From: Haberlea rhodopensis
Lineage: Eukaryota > Streptophyta > Magnoliopsida > Lamiales > Gesneriaceae
Reading direction: 5' to 3'
DNA length: 64,000 bases
NCBI GenBank assembly: GCA_907163345.1
Contig: CAJQUN010001172.1
Coordinates: forward strand, 1-64,000
Part shown: in pieces, positions 14,030 to 26,005 of the stretch
Layout: each line of letters begins with the position of its first letter
Numbering within the stretch: position 1 is the stretch's first letter
Notes under the pieces: model-generated
The model's database searches: none
What the model saw: the letters and a program-made list of their open reading frames with translations, nothing else
What the model was told of the DNA's origin: nothing
Program-made: the position numbers and the translations under genes

Positions 14030-14038
14030 ATTTATTTT

Positions 14039-14989
14039 TAATGGTTACTTTGAGAAGAAGATTGGGGTCAAAAAAACAGATCTAGATGTGACATCAATAA
14101 TTAAATAATATGCCATGAAAAAGAAATTTAGTCAATTTTCATCCACAAGATGATCAGAGCATTACCACTTGGACAAGGGGGCAGAAAATTTGTTTGATTT
14201 TAGCTCAGAGATCACTTTCAATTCCAGCTTGAACTTGTCCATATTCTTATTTCACAATTCCTATGTTGCTTTCATGAAAACCCTATACTTATTTGAGCAA
14301 ACGACACAACTATTACTTTTTTCGATATGCATAGTTTAGTCTTTAATGGCACACCATGTGGTTTGTAAATTACTAAATTTTGAGACTTTTTTTACAATCA
14401 CGTTCTTGGGAATACCACTCGGCCAAAGAAATATATCAAAGTTCTCCGAAAAATACTTGTATAGACCCGATTTGAGCCACATTTATGGACCAAATAAATA
14501 AGATTGACTAAAATAGTTGGTATGTCTTAGTTTATGTATTTTTTTTAAGAGATGTTGTGTTTAAATATTGGGTTCGACAGTTAGCATATAAATGAGGTTC
14601 AGATCAATACATACAAGTATTTTCCCAACTTTCTTAAGTTTATGGAATTCCGAGTTTTATGCTATTATACCATTGTCATTCAACACAAATCACGACTTCA
14701 AGTTGAATATTCACATCTATGCTTTAGTCTTTACGTATACGATGATATCATATCATTTAATGGCAATCTCTGTCCTTGGAATAGAATTAAAATTAGATAA
14801 GTATTGAAAAATTTCACACTAATTGAAAGGGAAATGAAGCAATGTTTCACCAAAATTTGGGTACTTTTTAAGCCTTTTAAGATAAGGAGATTTTTTTCTC
14901 CCGTTTATCGGTCCTTCGGATTTCTTTTAATGCAGCTCCATTTTTCGACCACATCCTAAACTATATAATTTGAGGGGATCAGCCGACCA
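14039..14989. other. Intergenic, no gene recognised
   Basis: AT-rich sequence with short open frames lacking domains. Nothing supports a gene or an RNA. Confidence 0.45.
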
Positions 14990-15218
14990 GAGTTGTATCT
15001 GAAAGTCCTTGCACTTTACATGTCATGTTATTGCAGTTCTGAGGAGATTCACTCTATCTTTAGACATTTTAGTATGCCTCTTTGTTGGTGTGTCTTAGTC
15101 ATTACACATGACGGGCAAATGTATATCTATGCTGCTATTTTACGCCCGTTGTGTTGTGCTCTGTATTGTATTTAGTTGTTCATTAATATAATGTTTGGTT
15201 ATGCTAAAAAAAAAATAT
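14990..15218 (+). mobile_element. Probable LINE 3' end with A tail
   Basis: The segment reads like a plant LINE 3' UTR: acattttagtatgcctcttt, then a T/G-rich stretch, and ttcattaatataatgtttgg just before an A run at about 15206-15214. It shares wording with the arms of the inverted repeat at 62440-62520 (ttttagtatgccttttaata). No reverse transcriptase is present and no target duplication is clear. Confidence 0.4.
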
Positions 15219-15514
15219 TAAGGGGATTTTTAATAGATATAAAGATAAAGATGGCATTATTCAATCAGTTTGCAAAAAAAGATATCGTTAATTTCCATTT
15301 GTAGCTTTCCTCTAAACCATCTTCTCGCTCGGTGGATTACGTCTCCAGCAGGAAATTAAATGGCAAATCGTAATCAGATAGGGATTGAAGATAAGAAAAT
15401 ACAAGAAATAATTGCACACAACTCATTTCTTGCTCCCTTATCTTCCAATCCGTTGTTTTGATCTATTTTTTGGATTACATTTAATTAAAAATATTAGTAT
15501 AATAGCAACTTCCA

Positions 15515-15700
15515 TCATACTTTAATCAATAGTAGTCTCAAACGTTTAATATTAATCAAAATTGGTCACATATGATATATATTTAATCAAAAATGGTCTC
15601 AAAACCACTATTAATTAAAATCATATCATATGAGACCAATTTTTATTTGTTCTGAATATTTTGGACTACTATTGATTAAATTTATATCTTACTAGTGTAA
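15515..15700. repeat. Imperfect inverted repeat (hairpin MITE-like)
   Basis: Left arm tttaatcaatagtagtctca and aatcaaaattggtcacatat pair with the right arm, which on the other strand reads tttaatcaatagtagtccaa and aaaaattggtctcatatgat. The arms are about 75 bp. The structure resembles a small foldback MITE, but no target duplication was identified. Confidence 0.55.
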
Positions 15701-15837
15701 TTTTGAAATTTATCCCATATATATAAATATATAAAATAGTTGATTATTGCATAGATGCATCGACAAGATTGAGTCATGAGTCATGACAACTGAAATTTAT
15801 ATCTATAAGTTTTACGGGAAATATAAATATAAAATAA

Positions 15838-15891
15838 AGATATATATATATTTGTATATATATATATTTGTATATATATATATATATATTA
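15838..15891. repeat. TA-rich microsatellite
   Basis: Runs of ta dinucleotide interrupted twice by tttg. A simple-sequence repeat with no sign of coding. Confidence 0.85.
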
Positions 15892-16157
15892 TTATCATGT
15901 CTTGGAAAAACAATGAACATGATAAAACTGAGAGGGGTGGGGCCCAGATGGCAATAAAATTGGAGACCTTCAATGACGTGGCATGCGAAGAACCAAGATT
16001 TTATGTGGTTGAGTGGTGGGAAAATCTAGTCCACTTATTTGAGTTGGGTCAAACGTCTAAATCCAATCATATGGTTTGCTTATTTACGCAATTGTACATC
16101 TGTAAAATTCCATTTATATCCTCCATGGGATTACGTTCTCAATATTAACAAATATAC

Positions 16158-16272
16158 ACAAGCCTCTTAGCCGGATGGTAAAGATTTATATTTCTTGAAA
16201 TAATTCGAGTTCGAATTTGGATAATGACACAAAATCTTTAAAGATCCCCCTGTCCTGTGTAAAAAACATCTA
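16158..16272 (+). mobile_element. tRNA-derived SINE-like fragment
   Basis: Has a box A-like stretch ttagccggatggtaaag (16167-16183) and a box B-like stretch gagttcgaatttgg (16207-16220) at tRNA-like spacing. No target duplication was found, so the boundaries are approximate. Confidence 0.4.
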
Positions 16273-16589
16273 TTTACATTATCTAACTATTTGAATTCAA
16301 TATTTTAGTTTTAAGTTTTGGTAGAACATTAAGATCAAAGAAAAATTGTTGTCTAAGACATAGTTAAAATTACAAAAAATTAGTTATAACAGTACTGGGA
16401 GGTGGGAGCGAGGGTATGTATAATAGTGATGGAATCTTACAATCGAAAACTACGTAAAAAGTTGCGGATGTAGAACAATATAATCACCAATAAGGCTGCT
16501 CCAATTATCAAAAGTTGTCCCCGAACAAGCCAAAAGGTTTTCTTCATAAAATTGTGTCTCTGATTGGAAAACGATACTTCAGATAAAAT

Positions 16590-16598
16590 TATATATAA
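16590..16598 (+). promoter_or_regulatory. TATA box of the RPT2 gene
   Basis: The sequence tatatataa lies about 60 bp before the ATG at 16657, which leaves a short leader of roughly 30 bases. This is a sequence match only. Confidence 0.45.
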
Positions 16599-16656
16599 CC
16601 ATTAAACCTCTTTTAATCACCCGAAATTCGCTGCAATTCTTGAATTTCCGCTGAAA

Positions 16657-19579
16657 ATGGCTACTCCCATCAAAAGCAACAGCCGGGCTTCGCTTGCCAT
16701 GGAGAGAACTGGGCAGTGGTAATTATACAAAGATTCCTTGTTCGATACTTTATGATGCTATTGTGTGCTGTTTTTTGGGTGCTTTTGCTGTTTTCCCTTA
16801 GTTTATTTTGTTCTGAATACAGGGTTTTATCTCAAGAAATCCCTACAGATGTTATCGTTGAAGTTGGGGAAGCCAACTTTTCTCTTCACAAGGTACGAAA
16901 AATTCTTTCTTTTTACAAGTTTTATCCCTTCCTTTCTTTTGTTTGCCTTCTGTCGGTTAATGTTCTGTACTGGCATCGGTTGCTTTGAAACTTTGTTTGT
17001 ACGAAAGAGCTTTGGGGTGTGAGTTTAATACAAGTAAAAGAGTAGCTTTTTTGTTAGTATTTGAGATGAAATGAGAACTCAAGAGACGGATTTATGGGTA
17101 TTTGCAATGTGTTAGTTGAAGTGTGTGCATATATGGGATCACTCAAGGACCTCGAGACAACCCAAATTTTGTATCAAAATGAAAGTGATCAGTTTCAGAT
17201 CTTCAAGATGAATGTTTTAAAACGGTAGCAAACTCTTTTAAAGTATGAAACTATTGTTCATCCAACTTACATGAGCTTGATTTTTGGCGAAAATGGCTTT
17301 TAATTGTAAAAATATTAGAAGGGTAGAGGTCACGTGTTCTAGATTATGCATATGCGATTCATTGTATTCAATTAAGTTCGTTTGGAGAACATATGTGATC
17401 CCATTTTATATATCATTACCTTGGCTTTGAGCTGTGTATAAATTTGATTCTGGGCCTATTCTTGGGAAAAATGGGTTCTAAAAAAATCTGGCTTCCAAAT
17501 GGAATTAAATATAGTTTTGCTGTGGCAGTTCATGCTTGTAGCTAAGAGCAATCACATACGGAAGCTGATTATTGAATCTAAAGAAGCAGATCTACCAAGA
17601 ATAAACCTCTCGGACATACCTGGGGGACCTGAAATATTCGAGAAAGCTGCGAAGTTTTGCTACGGTGTGAACTTTGAGATCACGGTTCACAACGTGGCAG
17701 CCCTGCGCTGCGCAGCTGAATATCTTCAAATGACGGATAAGTATTGTGACGGTAATCTTGCTGGCCGGACTGAGGATTTCTTGTCCCAAGTGGCGTTAAC
17801 GAGCTTGTCTGGTGCTCTTGTCGTGCTTAAATCCTGTGAAAATCTCTTACCTAAGGCAGAGGACCTCAAAATTGTTCAACGATGTGTTGAAATCGCAAGT
17901 GCCAAGGTATTTTATAAAAAAATTATTCGCTTTAGAACTTAGTTTTGTTGATATGCATGATCAAATTAGTGAAGACTTCTTGGTCTGCTCGGTGAAAGTT
18001 TGTTTGCTTAGTTGTTAGAATCAGGTATGTTAATTGGCTAAAATATATAATTTTATCTGATAGGCTTGTGTTGAGGCGAATTTCCCTAGCCGTTCACCCC
18101 CAAATTGGTGGACCGAAGAGCTAACAATTCTAGACATAAGTTTCTTTCAAAAGATCATAGCAGCAATGAAGTCTAGAGGAGCAAAGGGACTTACTTTAGC
18201 CAGTGCTATAATCACATATGCTGAGAGATCACTTAGCGATCTTGTACGCAACCAGTCTGGAAATGGCGTGAAATCATCAGACTCTGGAGACTCTGATACT
18301 AAAACCCGCCAGCGGGATCTCCTTGAATCTATAGTCGCCATCTTGCCCTCAGATAAATCTGCATTCCCCATAAATTTCTTGTGCTGTCTCTTAAGATCCG
18401 CCATTTTCTTGAAAGCTGCTAATAGCTGCAAAAACGAGCTCGAAAAGAAGATATCGGTTATTTTAGAGCACGTGACCGTGGATGATCTTTTAATTGTGTC
18501 GTTTACCTATGATGGCGAGAGGCTTTTTGATCTTGAAAGCGTGAGAAAGATCATAACAGGATTTGTGGAGAAAGAGAAGAATGTCGCGGTTTTTAATGCT
18601 GGCGATTTTCGAGAAGTTTGTTCTACAGCTACGCAGAGAGTCGCCAAGACTGTTGATGCTTATCTTGGGGAGGTTGCTGCTTATTGTGAACTGAGTATTT
18701 CGAAATTTAATGGGATAGCGAATTTAGTACCCAAGGCAGCAAGAAAGGTGGATGATGATCTCTACCGGGCTGTTGATATTTACTTGAAGGTCAGGACCAT
18801 TTGATTCTTAGATTGGCTGATCCAAGTTTTAGCTGCATTTCTTCGTGCTTATATGATTTTATCTGAAGTTTTTCTATCGTTCTAAGATGGGTTTGAATAT
18901 AAAGGTTACTCAGATCATCAAAGCTAAATTCATTCATCTTGACTAAATGATGAAAAGGCTCTCTTCTTGTCAGTTTTGATCAATAATTGAGATTAAACAA
19001 GTTAGGGATTCTTATTACATGATAATTAACTTTTAACATACTCGTAGTTAAGGATTTATTCATCTGCTCTTTATCAACTGTTGCTAATGGTTATTTCAGG
19101 CTCATCCGCATCTAGACGAGATCGAGCGCGAAAAAGTATGCAGTGTTATGGATCCACTCAAACTATCCCACGAAGCCAGAGTCCACGCATCTCAAAACAA
19201 ACGCTTACCCGTACAGATAGTCCTACACGCACTCTACTATGATCAACTCAAGTTAAGAAGTGGCGCAGATGATAAAAAGACACCGGATGCAGCAACCACA
19301 AGAAATCAAATACAAGCGGATGTAACACTTGCCAAAGAGAACGAAGCATTGAGAACTGAGTTGCTCAAGATGAAAATGTACATTTCAGATATGCAAAAAA
19401 CGACTGTAGGGACGACATCCTCTAAAGGGAGTGCGAAGAAGCCTACGTTCTTTTCATCTATGTCGAAGACGCTAGGAAAGTTGAATCCGTTCAAGAATGG
19501 ATCGAAGGATACTTCAAATATTGAAAATGGAACAGTTGATATCACTAAGCCTAGAAGGAGGAGGTTCTCTATTTCTTAG
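16657..19579 (+). CDS. RPT2: ROOT PHOTOTROPISM 2-like BTB/NPH3 protein
   Basis: Uses five exons: 16657-16718, 16823-16892, 17529-17906, 18064-18789 and 19100-19579 (TAG). Total 1716 bases, 571 residues, close to Arabidopsis RPT2 (about 590). All introns are GT-AG; the first splits a Trp codon. The N-terminus ends in RTGQW. It is followed by a BTB domain (IPTDVIVEVGEANFSLHKFM to roughly residue 140; FCYGVNFEITVHNV, YLQMTDKYC). The NPH3 domain follows (PPNWWTEELTILDI, LLPSDK-type AILPSDKSAFP, SFTYDGERLFDLESV, DEIEREKVCSVMDPLKLS, HASQNKRLPVQIVLHALYYD). A coiled coil follows (LAKENEALRTELLKMKMY), then the tail KLNPFKNGSKDTS and DITKPRRRRFSIS, the signature end of RPT2 and its close relatives. RPT2 acts at the plasma membrane with phototropin and NPH3 in phototropism and leaf positioning. 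It is intact and confidently identified. Confidence 0.95.
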
Positions 19580-20438
19580 GTCTGGCAATGCTTTATTTTT
19601 TATATTTTTTTCTTTTTTAGTTTATGATATGGGTTGTGCTTGCGTGTTGAACTTATGTAAAGGGTTTGAACTTTGATGTGTATGTTTGATTATGTTCATG
19701 AGACATCATTGTAGACTATTTGGTTTTATCAAACTGGACTTTCAGTGATGTGGATCACCGCTTTTACTGTCTTTTGGATCTTTTCTCGAGCTCTTGGTAT
19801 ATGCGCAGATTGCAAGAAGTGTCTATTTCTTGTTTAATTATCTGTCGATGAGACTTTTTTTTTTTTTTTTTTTTCTTAATCAAAATTCATTTGGAAAAAG
19901 AGAGACTGGGACGACTACGGAATACAGTCGTCATCATATGATATTGATTACTACGGACGTAGGAAAAATATATAGGAGGTCAAAAAATTAACATAAAAAA
20001 TTAATGCAAAAAAAAGTTTTAAGGGGACAAAATGTAATTTTTGCCTCGATGTTGCTACACCCCTGCCATAGACCTCCTTTTATGTTATTGTTTAGTCTCC
20101 AAATGTTTATAAATATTGTGTTCTTATATATACTTAGATGAGCTCACTTGGAACTAAAATGTAATAACCCAACTAAAAGATTTGTGGTTGCCAACTGAAG
20201 GTCTTTTCATGTTCTATTTAACTTCAGGTTTGCCGTCATAGGGGCGAATGCACAGGGAGATGGTTGCCTCCCTCAAATTTTTTTTTAAAAATATATATAT
20301 TATATTAAAAAAATTATAAATATATTACATTTTTGTCTCATATGTTTAAAAACATGTATTTTGGTCATACTTCAATAAAAATCCTACAATTTTTCCTACC
20401 AATCACATGATTAGATTCGCCCTAGCCCTCATCAAAAG
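19580..20438. other. RPT2 3' UTR and intergenic DNA
   Basis: The first few hundred bases are the likely RPT2 3' UTR. A T run lies at 19857-19875. No further gene is seen. Confidence 0.5.
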
Positions 20439-20988
20439 TGGGGCTGCTTAATGGGCCGGGCCAATCCGAACCCAGCCCAAAATCGGACCGAGTAGCCATG
20501 TTCGGAACCGGAACCCGGCTAACTGGTTCCGAACCGGGCTAATTGGTTCCGAACTGGGCTAACTGGTTCCGAACCGGTAAGATTAGGGTCGAATCGGTTC
20601 TACCATTCCGGAACAGGTATCTTACCGATTCCGAACTAAACGGATCCGGTTCCGAGCTGAACCGAAACCAGATCCGTTATTTTAAAAAAATTAAATATTT
20701 TTTTAAATGTAGATAAATATATTTGAGGTTAGTTTATAAACACAAAGGCCCATTAGCTCAATTGGTTAGAGGCGATAGTCGCGTGTTCGAATCCTCCAAG
20801 CAACAATTTAACTTGATTTTTCTGGGGAAAAAAAATTCTAAAAAACCCGTTTCGGGTTGGAACCGGTCCAACCCGAAACCGGATCCGATCGGGTTTCTTA
20901 TCAGATCGAACCGATTCTAGAATTAGCCGATCCGAAACCGGCCGATTTCGGATCGGGTCATGTCGGATTGACCCAATAAGCAGCCATA
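20439..20988. mobile_element. Non-autonomous hAT-like element with GGTTCCGAACCGG subterminal repeats
   Basis: Left end tggggctgcttaatgggccg and right end, on the other strand, tatggctgcttattgggtca form terminal inverted repeats. Near both ends ggttccgaaccgg-type motifs recur. The end shares ggctgcttannggg(ccggg) with the right end of the hAT transposon at 53829-56971, so that family could supply transposase. The flanking 8 bases (atcaaaag and gtgaaagc) match only weakly, so the target duplication has decayed or the ends are slightly misplaced. Confidence 0.65.
20747..20800 (+). pseudogene. Truncated tRNA-Ile-like relic
   Basis: ggcccattagctcaattggt followed by tagag is a full tRNA 5' half (acceptor and D arm, box A at 20755-20766). 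Then gtcgcgtgttcgaatcctcc gives the T arm (box B). The anticodon arm is deleted, and the 3' acceptor does not pair, so it cannot be a working tRNA. The best remembered match is a tRNA-Ile of the GGYCCAUUAGCUCAG type. It lies inside the hAT-like element. Confidence 0.55.
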
Positions 20989-23236
20989 GTGAAAGCTAGT
21001 TGAAAAATAATTGTCTTTGGCACTACAGAAAGTTGAATAATAATGAAGTGTTTTAGCCTTTTAGGGGTAAATAACGGGCCTCAGGGGGCCTGATTATTTG
21101 GGCTGAACCCTATTTGGGTTATTTTTTGTGGGCAGGATCACATTTATGGATCATACATCTTTGGGCTTGATTTTATTATTCTTAGGATGTAGCCCATTTA
21201 CAACTTTTCACGTATGGACAGTGCATAGACGTTTCGAATCTATTTCAATAGGACTAGATTTTGGTTTTATATTTGAACGTGACAAGATATTGGAATCCAA
21301 ATCTGAATCTGAATCTGAATTCAAATAATTGAAAATAAATAATTCATTGTTGGCCTAAAAATATTAAGGAAAAATTAATTATATTGTGATGAGACTATCT
21401 AAAGATTGGATTTAGATCTTATATTCAAATATTTTTTATAAACATCGAATTTCATAATAAACTCTTTTTCTTTTTTAACAAGCCATAATAAACTTTTCAC
21501 TCAACCTAGAAAACATCAAACAAAAACAATACCAAAAATGAAAATGATTGTTTTAGCAGGGTTAGTCCAACCCATGCATGCATTCGGAGGCCGGCTTGGA
21601 AAACGAGACCCTACCCTGAGGATATTACTCATGCTATATCAAACAATCCAATTTTGATTTAGAAGTTTGGGCTCCATTTTTTTACGTAAACCCACATATT
21701 CAAATAAAATTTTGATTTCTTATGTCATTGTACTACGTTTAATTCGTTCCCGAGGCTTTCACTTTTCTCTTCTAATCACAGTAGCAAAATACGACAACAT
21801 GACATTGACCTATTTGTTGTCATCTATTTCATATTGTAAGAGGTATCGGGCTCGAGTCCTCCCGCTCCCAAAATGTCCCAATCCAGCATCTACTAGACAA
21901 CCTTTATAGATGACTATATTTCTGTTTTTAGACATATTTGATGGCTTAATTACATAAACTTCAATTGAATTATTAAAAATGTGCTTATTCATACAAAATT
22001 TATTTGATATTTTTTAGTTAACCGAGTCATGTATTAATCATTTTTTAACATGATATATTATCTGATATAAACACAGGAATTAAAGCTGGGGATTGGAATA
22101 TAAAATGCTAAAAGGAAAAAATGTTGATTTAGTCGGAATTTAGTAATCATAGACCCAAAATGGGGATTGAAAGATTCTGCTGACCGTGTAATTACAAGCA
22201 TTTACTATTCTGTTTACTGTTATTTGCACATTCTTTAAATCTAAGAATTATTGCCACAGATCGAGGATAATAGTATTAAAATATATGTATTTGTCTGATT
22301 TTCATTGGTGTTAGTCGGGGCTCGTGTCCTCGGCGGATTATTAGTTGTACTTCTCATTTTTTTTAACAGAAACATATATTATATTAATAGAACAAATATG
22401 GACAACTAAAACTAGCAATTATCGGTCAATGCACGACAATACAATTGAGAAACAACTGCAAATACATTGGAAACTGGCAAAAATGTGAGATGGCAACAAT
22501 CATCGCCGTAGCAGCACAGGACCCATGACCATAATAATGTAGAGACCACCTGAATCAATCTAGGTCCCATCAAACCACGCAACCCTGAGAAAAGGTTGAG
22601 CAAGAGAAAATGTCTTCCAACATATTTGAAGTCACATATAAGGAAAAACGAGAATCATATTTTTAAATTAATATAATCATATTTATGCTAAAAAAATTAT
22701 TTATGTGCATGCCCAAGTCCATATCGAAGGTAAATGTTATTGACATCAATATTTTATGTTGCTGCTAGAGCAATTTTTACAATATAATATGCTTCGATAA
22801 TATCATAACACATAATTTAATTGTCTCTCTCGTTAAGTTATAACATAAATTATATATAAAACAAATCAAAAATTTAAATTTATAGCTGCATAGTTTGAGT
22901 AAACCAACATTGGTCGAATCCTTGCATTTCAAGTTTTGAAATTAAGGCAATATCATCAAGGCCTTGATTATGTTATATAGATGAAGTATTTTTTGTTTAA
23001 TATATACTGTAAGATATATTAAACTTCCAGTGAAATTAAGGCAATATCATCACGACTGTCCTTGAGATAGATATATGATTGATCATCACCATTGATATGA
23101 AATATTCCACATCAATAATAACAATGCTCTAATAGCATGAATAACATCAAACATTTGTGTACCTCTTCCCCATTTTTTCTTCCCCAAATTGAGTCAATAT
23201 TGTAACTTTTTATTTCTTTTTTATCATGTTTATATA
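20989..23236. other. Long intergenic stretch, no gene recognised
   Basis: AT-rich with small simple repeats, for example the gaatct repeat at 21295-21320. A short segment ttgaaattaaggcaatatca recurs at about 22935 and 23030. No open frame shows a domain. Confidence 0.5.
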
Positions 23237-23241
23237 ATTAT

Positions 23242-25041
23242 TGTTGGAATCGAAGAGGGGGGTGAATGAGATTCATTGGCTACTTTAGCGTTTTAAAATG
23301 AGTTTGCAAAAACAAAAGAGTTTGCGCTTGCGGAAGCCTTACGTCAATCGATAAATAAAAAGAATAAGTAAATAAATGTGTAATGAAAAATAAAGCAATA
23401 AAAGAGACAAGGATTTGTTATAGAAGTTCGGCGATGAATCGCCTACGTCTCCTCTTCCCGGTTAGATAACCTCCAACCGAGGTTCCACTAGAACAATAGA
23501 TCTTGGCTTTGAGGGCTCCAAGTTAGCCACACAACAACTCTTCCCGAGTTTACAAAGCTATTCCCGAGCACACTACTCTTCACGAGTACACAAAGCTCTT
23601 CACGAGCTACCAACACTCTTCACGAGTCTTCTGGGCCTTAAGGGCTCCAAGGATAGCCACAACACATGCACCAACTTTACTTGTTGATGACTTTACAATT
23701 TCCAACTTGCTTTGGTGTTGGAGAACCTTACAATAACTCAACACACACCTTCACGGTGTACCAACACGAAGAAAACAAGACTCTATCAAAATAAAAGAAT
23801 TACAAGCTCCAATACAACAACAATGTATGGAGATTGCAAAGCTATTTGAAATTTGAATTGGCAAAGCTTTGATGAAGTTTGTAGGCTTGTTTCTTGTCTT
23901 CAAAATGCTCCAAAGCATCCATATTTATAGTGTAGGAGGCCCCTTAGGCTCCTACTAGCCGTTGCTAAACATAAGGCTGAAATCACTCCTCGATCGCCTC
24001 GGACATCGCCTCGGGCGATCTCCATCGCCACCCTTTAACTGTCAAATCTGGCACAGATCGCCTCGGGCGATCTCCCCATCGCCTGGGGGGATCATCAATG
24101 ATAAACAAGGCCGTAGGTAAAGTTCTGGATCGCCTCGGGCGTTCCGTGCATCGCCTGGGGCGATCGCCCTCAAACAAATGGCCTAGGAAGCATTATGGAT
24201 CGCCTGGGGCGATCTGATCGCCAGCGTGCACACCGTGCCATCGCTTCAGTCGATGGTGCGCAACATGGCTCGGATCGCCTCAAACTATGGCTCGGATCGC
24301 CTCATACTATCTCCCAGATTTCAACACTCTCAAACTTTGTACTTTTCGACCATCTTAAGCTCGTTTATGGGAAAAGTGGTAAACATGAAAGTTGTATCCC
24401 TTCCTCTTATCTAGATGTGGACAACATTTCATTGCATTTCATTAATGTATGAAGAAGTTATGCCCAAAATGCTACAGTCGCTCAAACCTTGCTACAATCT
24501 GCACTTGTTATGACTTCCATGACATTTTGCTCCATGATGCAATCCGAATTGGACTGAGATGTTTGAATAAGAAATCTAGCATATTGAGTTGGCTTTCCAA
24601 CCTTATTGGATTCACATTGTTCGGAGCATCGAGCCAAGAGATATAATCAAAACATTGCACTGCGCTCCAATTGGGTTCTAAACGAATTTGCCCACCAACG
24701 GACCATTGGTTTGTGGGTCTTCATCCCATCATAAGAAATTGTTCCAACATCATTCCACACATGTTGAACACTTAAATTGGTTGTTCATAGATGTCATTCC
24801 TTCTCGTCCAAGCTCAATAGATTCCTTGATAAAAATCACCGCTTGTCCTATGAACTCGCATATATTATTGTATAACTTGGGTTCTCTTCCATTGGTCTTC
24901 CCAACCAATTTATCAATATAACCCTGTACACTAAGTAGACATATTAGTACAATAAATGCAAGTTTTGTTGATCATCAAAACCCATAAATAATTCGGAGAT
25001 AAATTAAGCATTAAACACAACCATGTGTTTAAGGCTCAACA
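23242..25041 (-). repeat. 3' LTR of the Copia element (element orientation)
   Basis: Is 1800 bp, reading tgttggaatc at its left end and ggctcaaca at its right end on the + strand. At 23987-24260 it holds many copies of atcgcctcgggcgatc or atcgcctggggcgatc, which are near-palindromic and rich in CpG. Confidence 0.9.
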
Positions 25042-25271
25042 ATCTCCCCCTTTTTGATGATCACAAAACTTGATAAACTTGAATATGTAATATGCATGAA
25101 ATGTGAGTAAACAAGACTCCCCCTTAACAATTGCATAGCACATACAAGATTAAACCAAGTAATGCATAAAACAAACAACTTTCCCCCTCAAACCATGCAT
25201 ACAAAAGCTCTCCCCCTCAAACCATGCATGTATAAAGCTTCAAGTTTATCACAAAATTCTCCCCCTTTTTG
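25042..25271 (-). other. Multiplied polypurine tracts
   Basis: Five pyrimidine runs on the + strand (25042-25055, 25116-25124, 25181-25190, 25208-25218 and 25258-25270) read as aaagggggaga-type polypurine tracts on the element strand. The first abuts the 3' LTR and is the probable plus-strand primer. Such multiplied tracts are a known Sirevirus trait. Confidence 0.75.
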
Positions 25272-26005
25272 TGATAATCAAAAAGCACAAAATTCAAATA
25301 ATCACAAGTATATGTTGACACAAAGTCATATTTTAACACTTTACACATGTTCCTCATCAAGTATGTAATAGCCATAACAAGCATAAGATAAGATCATTTA
25401 GAGAAAGACAAACATGCGTTTAAGGCAATCAACAATGAATTCTAAATTTTGCAAAGTGTTCATATGTTCTACCAAGAGTTCATGCACCTATGCCAAAAAA
25501 GATAATTCTCAAGCATCATTAGATAAGTTTGTTAAAACATATAATAGCACATTTCCACATAGCAAATTCAAATTTGAATACATGGCATGTCAAGTTACTT
25601 ACTATAAAAAGATAAGCATACATCATGCATTAAACAATTATGCTAAGGGGTTATGCATTTTACTCCAATGAATATTGAGCTTCATAATTTATTGGTCACA
25701 ATTAATTTGTACCAATTAAATTTTGAATTGCTCTTATAACATGTAAAAATAAATTTTACCCTCGATGACAAGAGTTCGTTCTTGTCATTGGTCCAATGCC
25801 TCTTGCTTCTTCTATGGTGGTGAACAAGATAAACTCCTCCTTTGAGTTGCTTGGCCCTTCATCCTCCTTCCCATGGTTGTTCCTGCAAAATAAATTTCCA
25901 ATAGGAGGATCTTTGGTACCCTTTTGATTTTTGGGTCCTAGAGGGTTAGCTTCCTTTGGCACCTTTGGAATCCATTTCCACCTTTTGTTAGGTTGGTATT
26001 GGATT

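Noticed and set aside
15783..16148. 121-codon frame starting in the TA microsatellite
   Set aside because: The first part is translated simple repeat (IYIYL); the rest matches nothing I know.
20747..20800. Functional tRNA gene
   Set aside because: Anticodon arm is missing and the acceptor stem cannot close.
23983..24177. Arg/Pro-rich open frame in the LTR (and its counterpart near 28200)
   Set aside because: It is a reading of the atcgcctcgggcgatc repeat array; no start context, no family, and it is not kept open in the other LTR.
24195..24921. Several open frames within the Copia LTRs, repeated at 28400-29093
   Set aside because: They are duplicated LTR sequence without domains, so they are chance frames.
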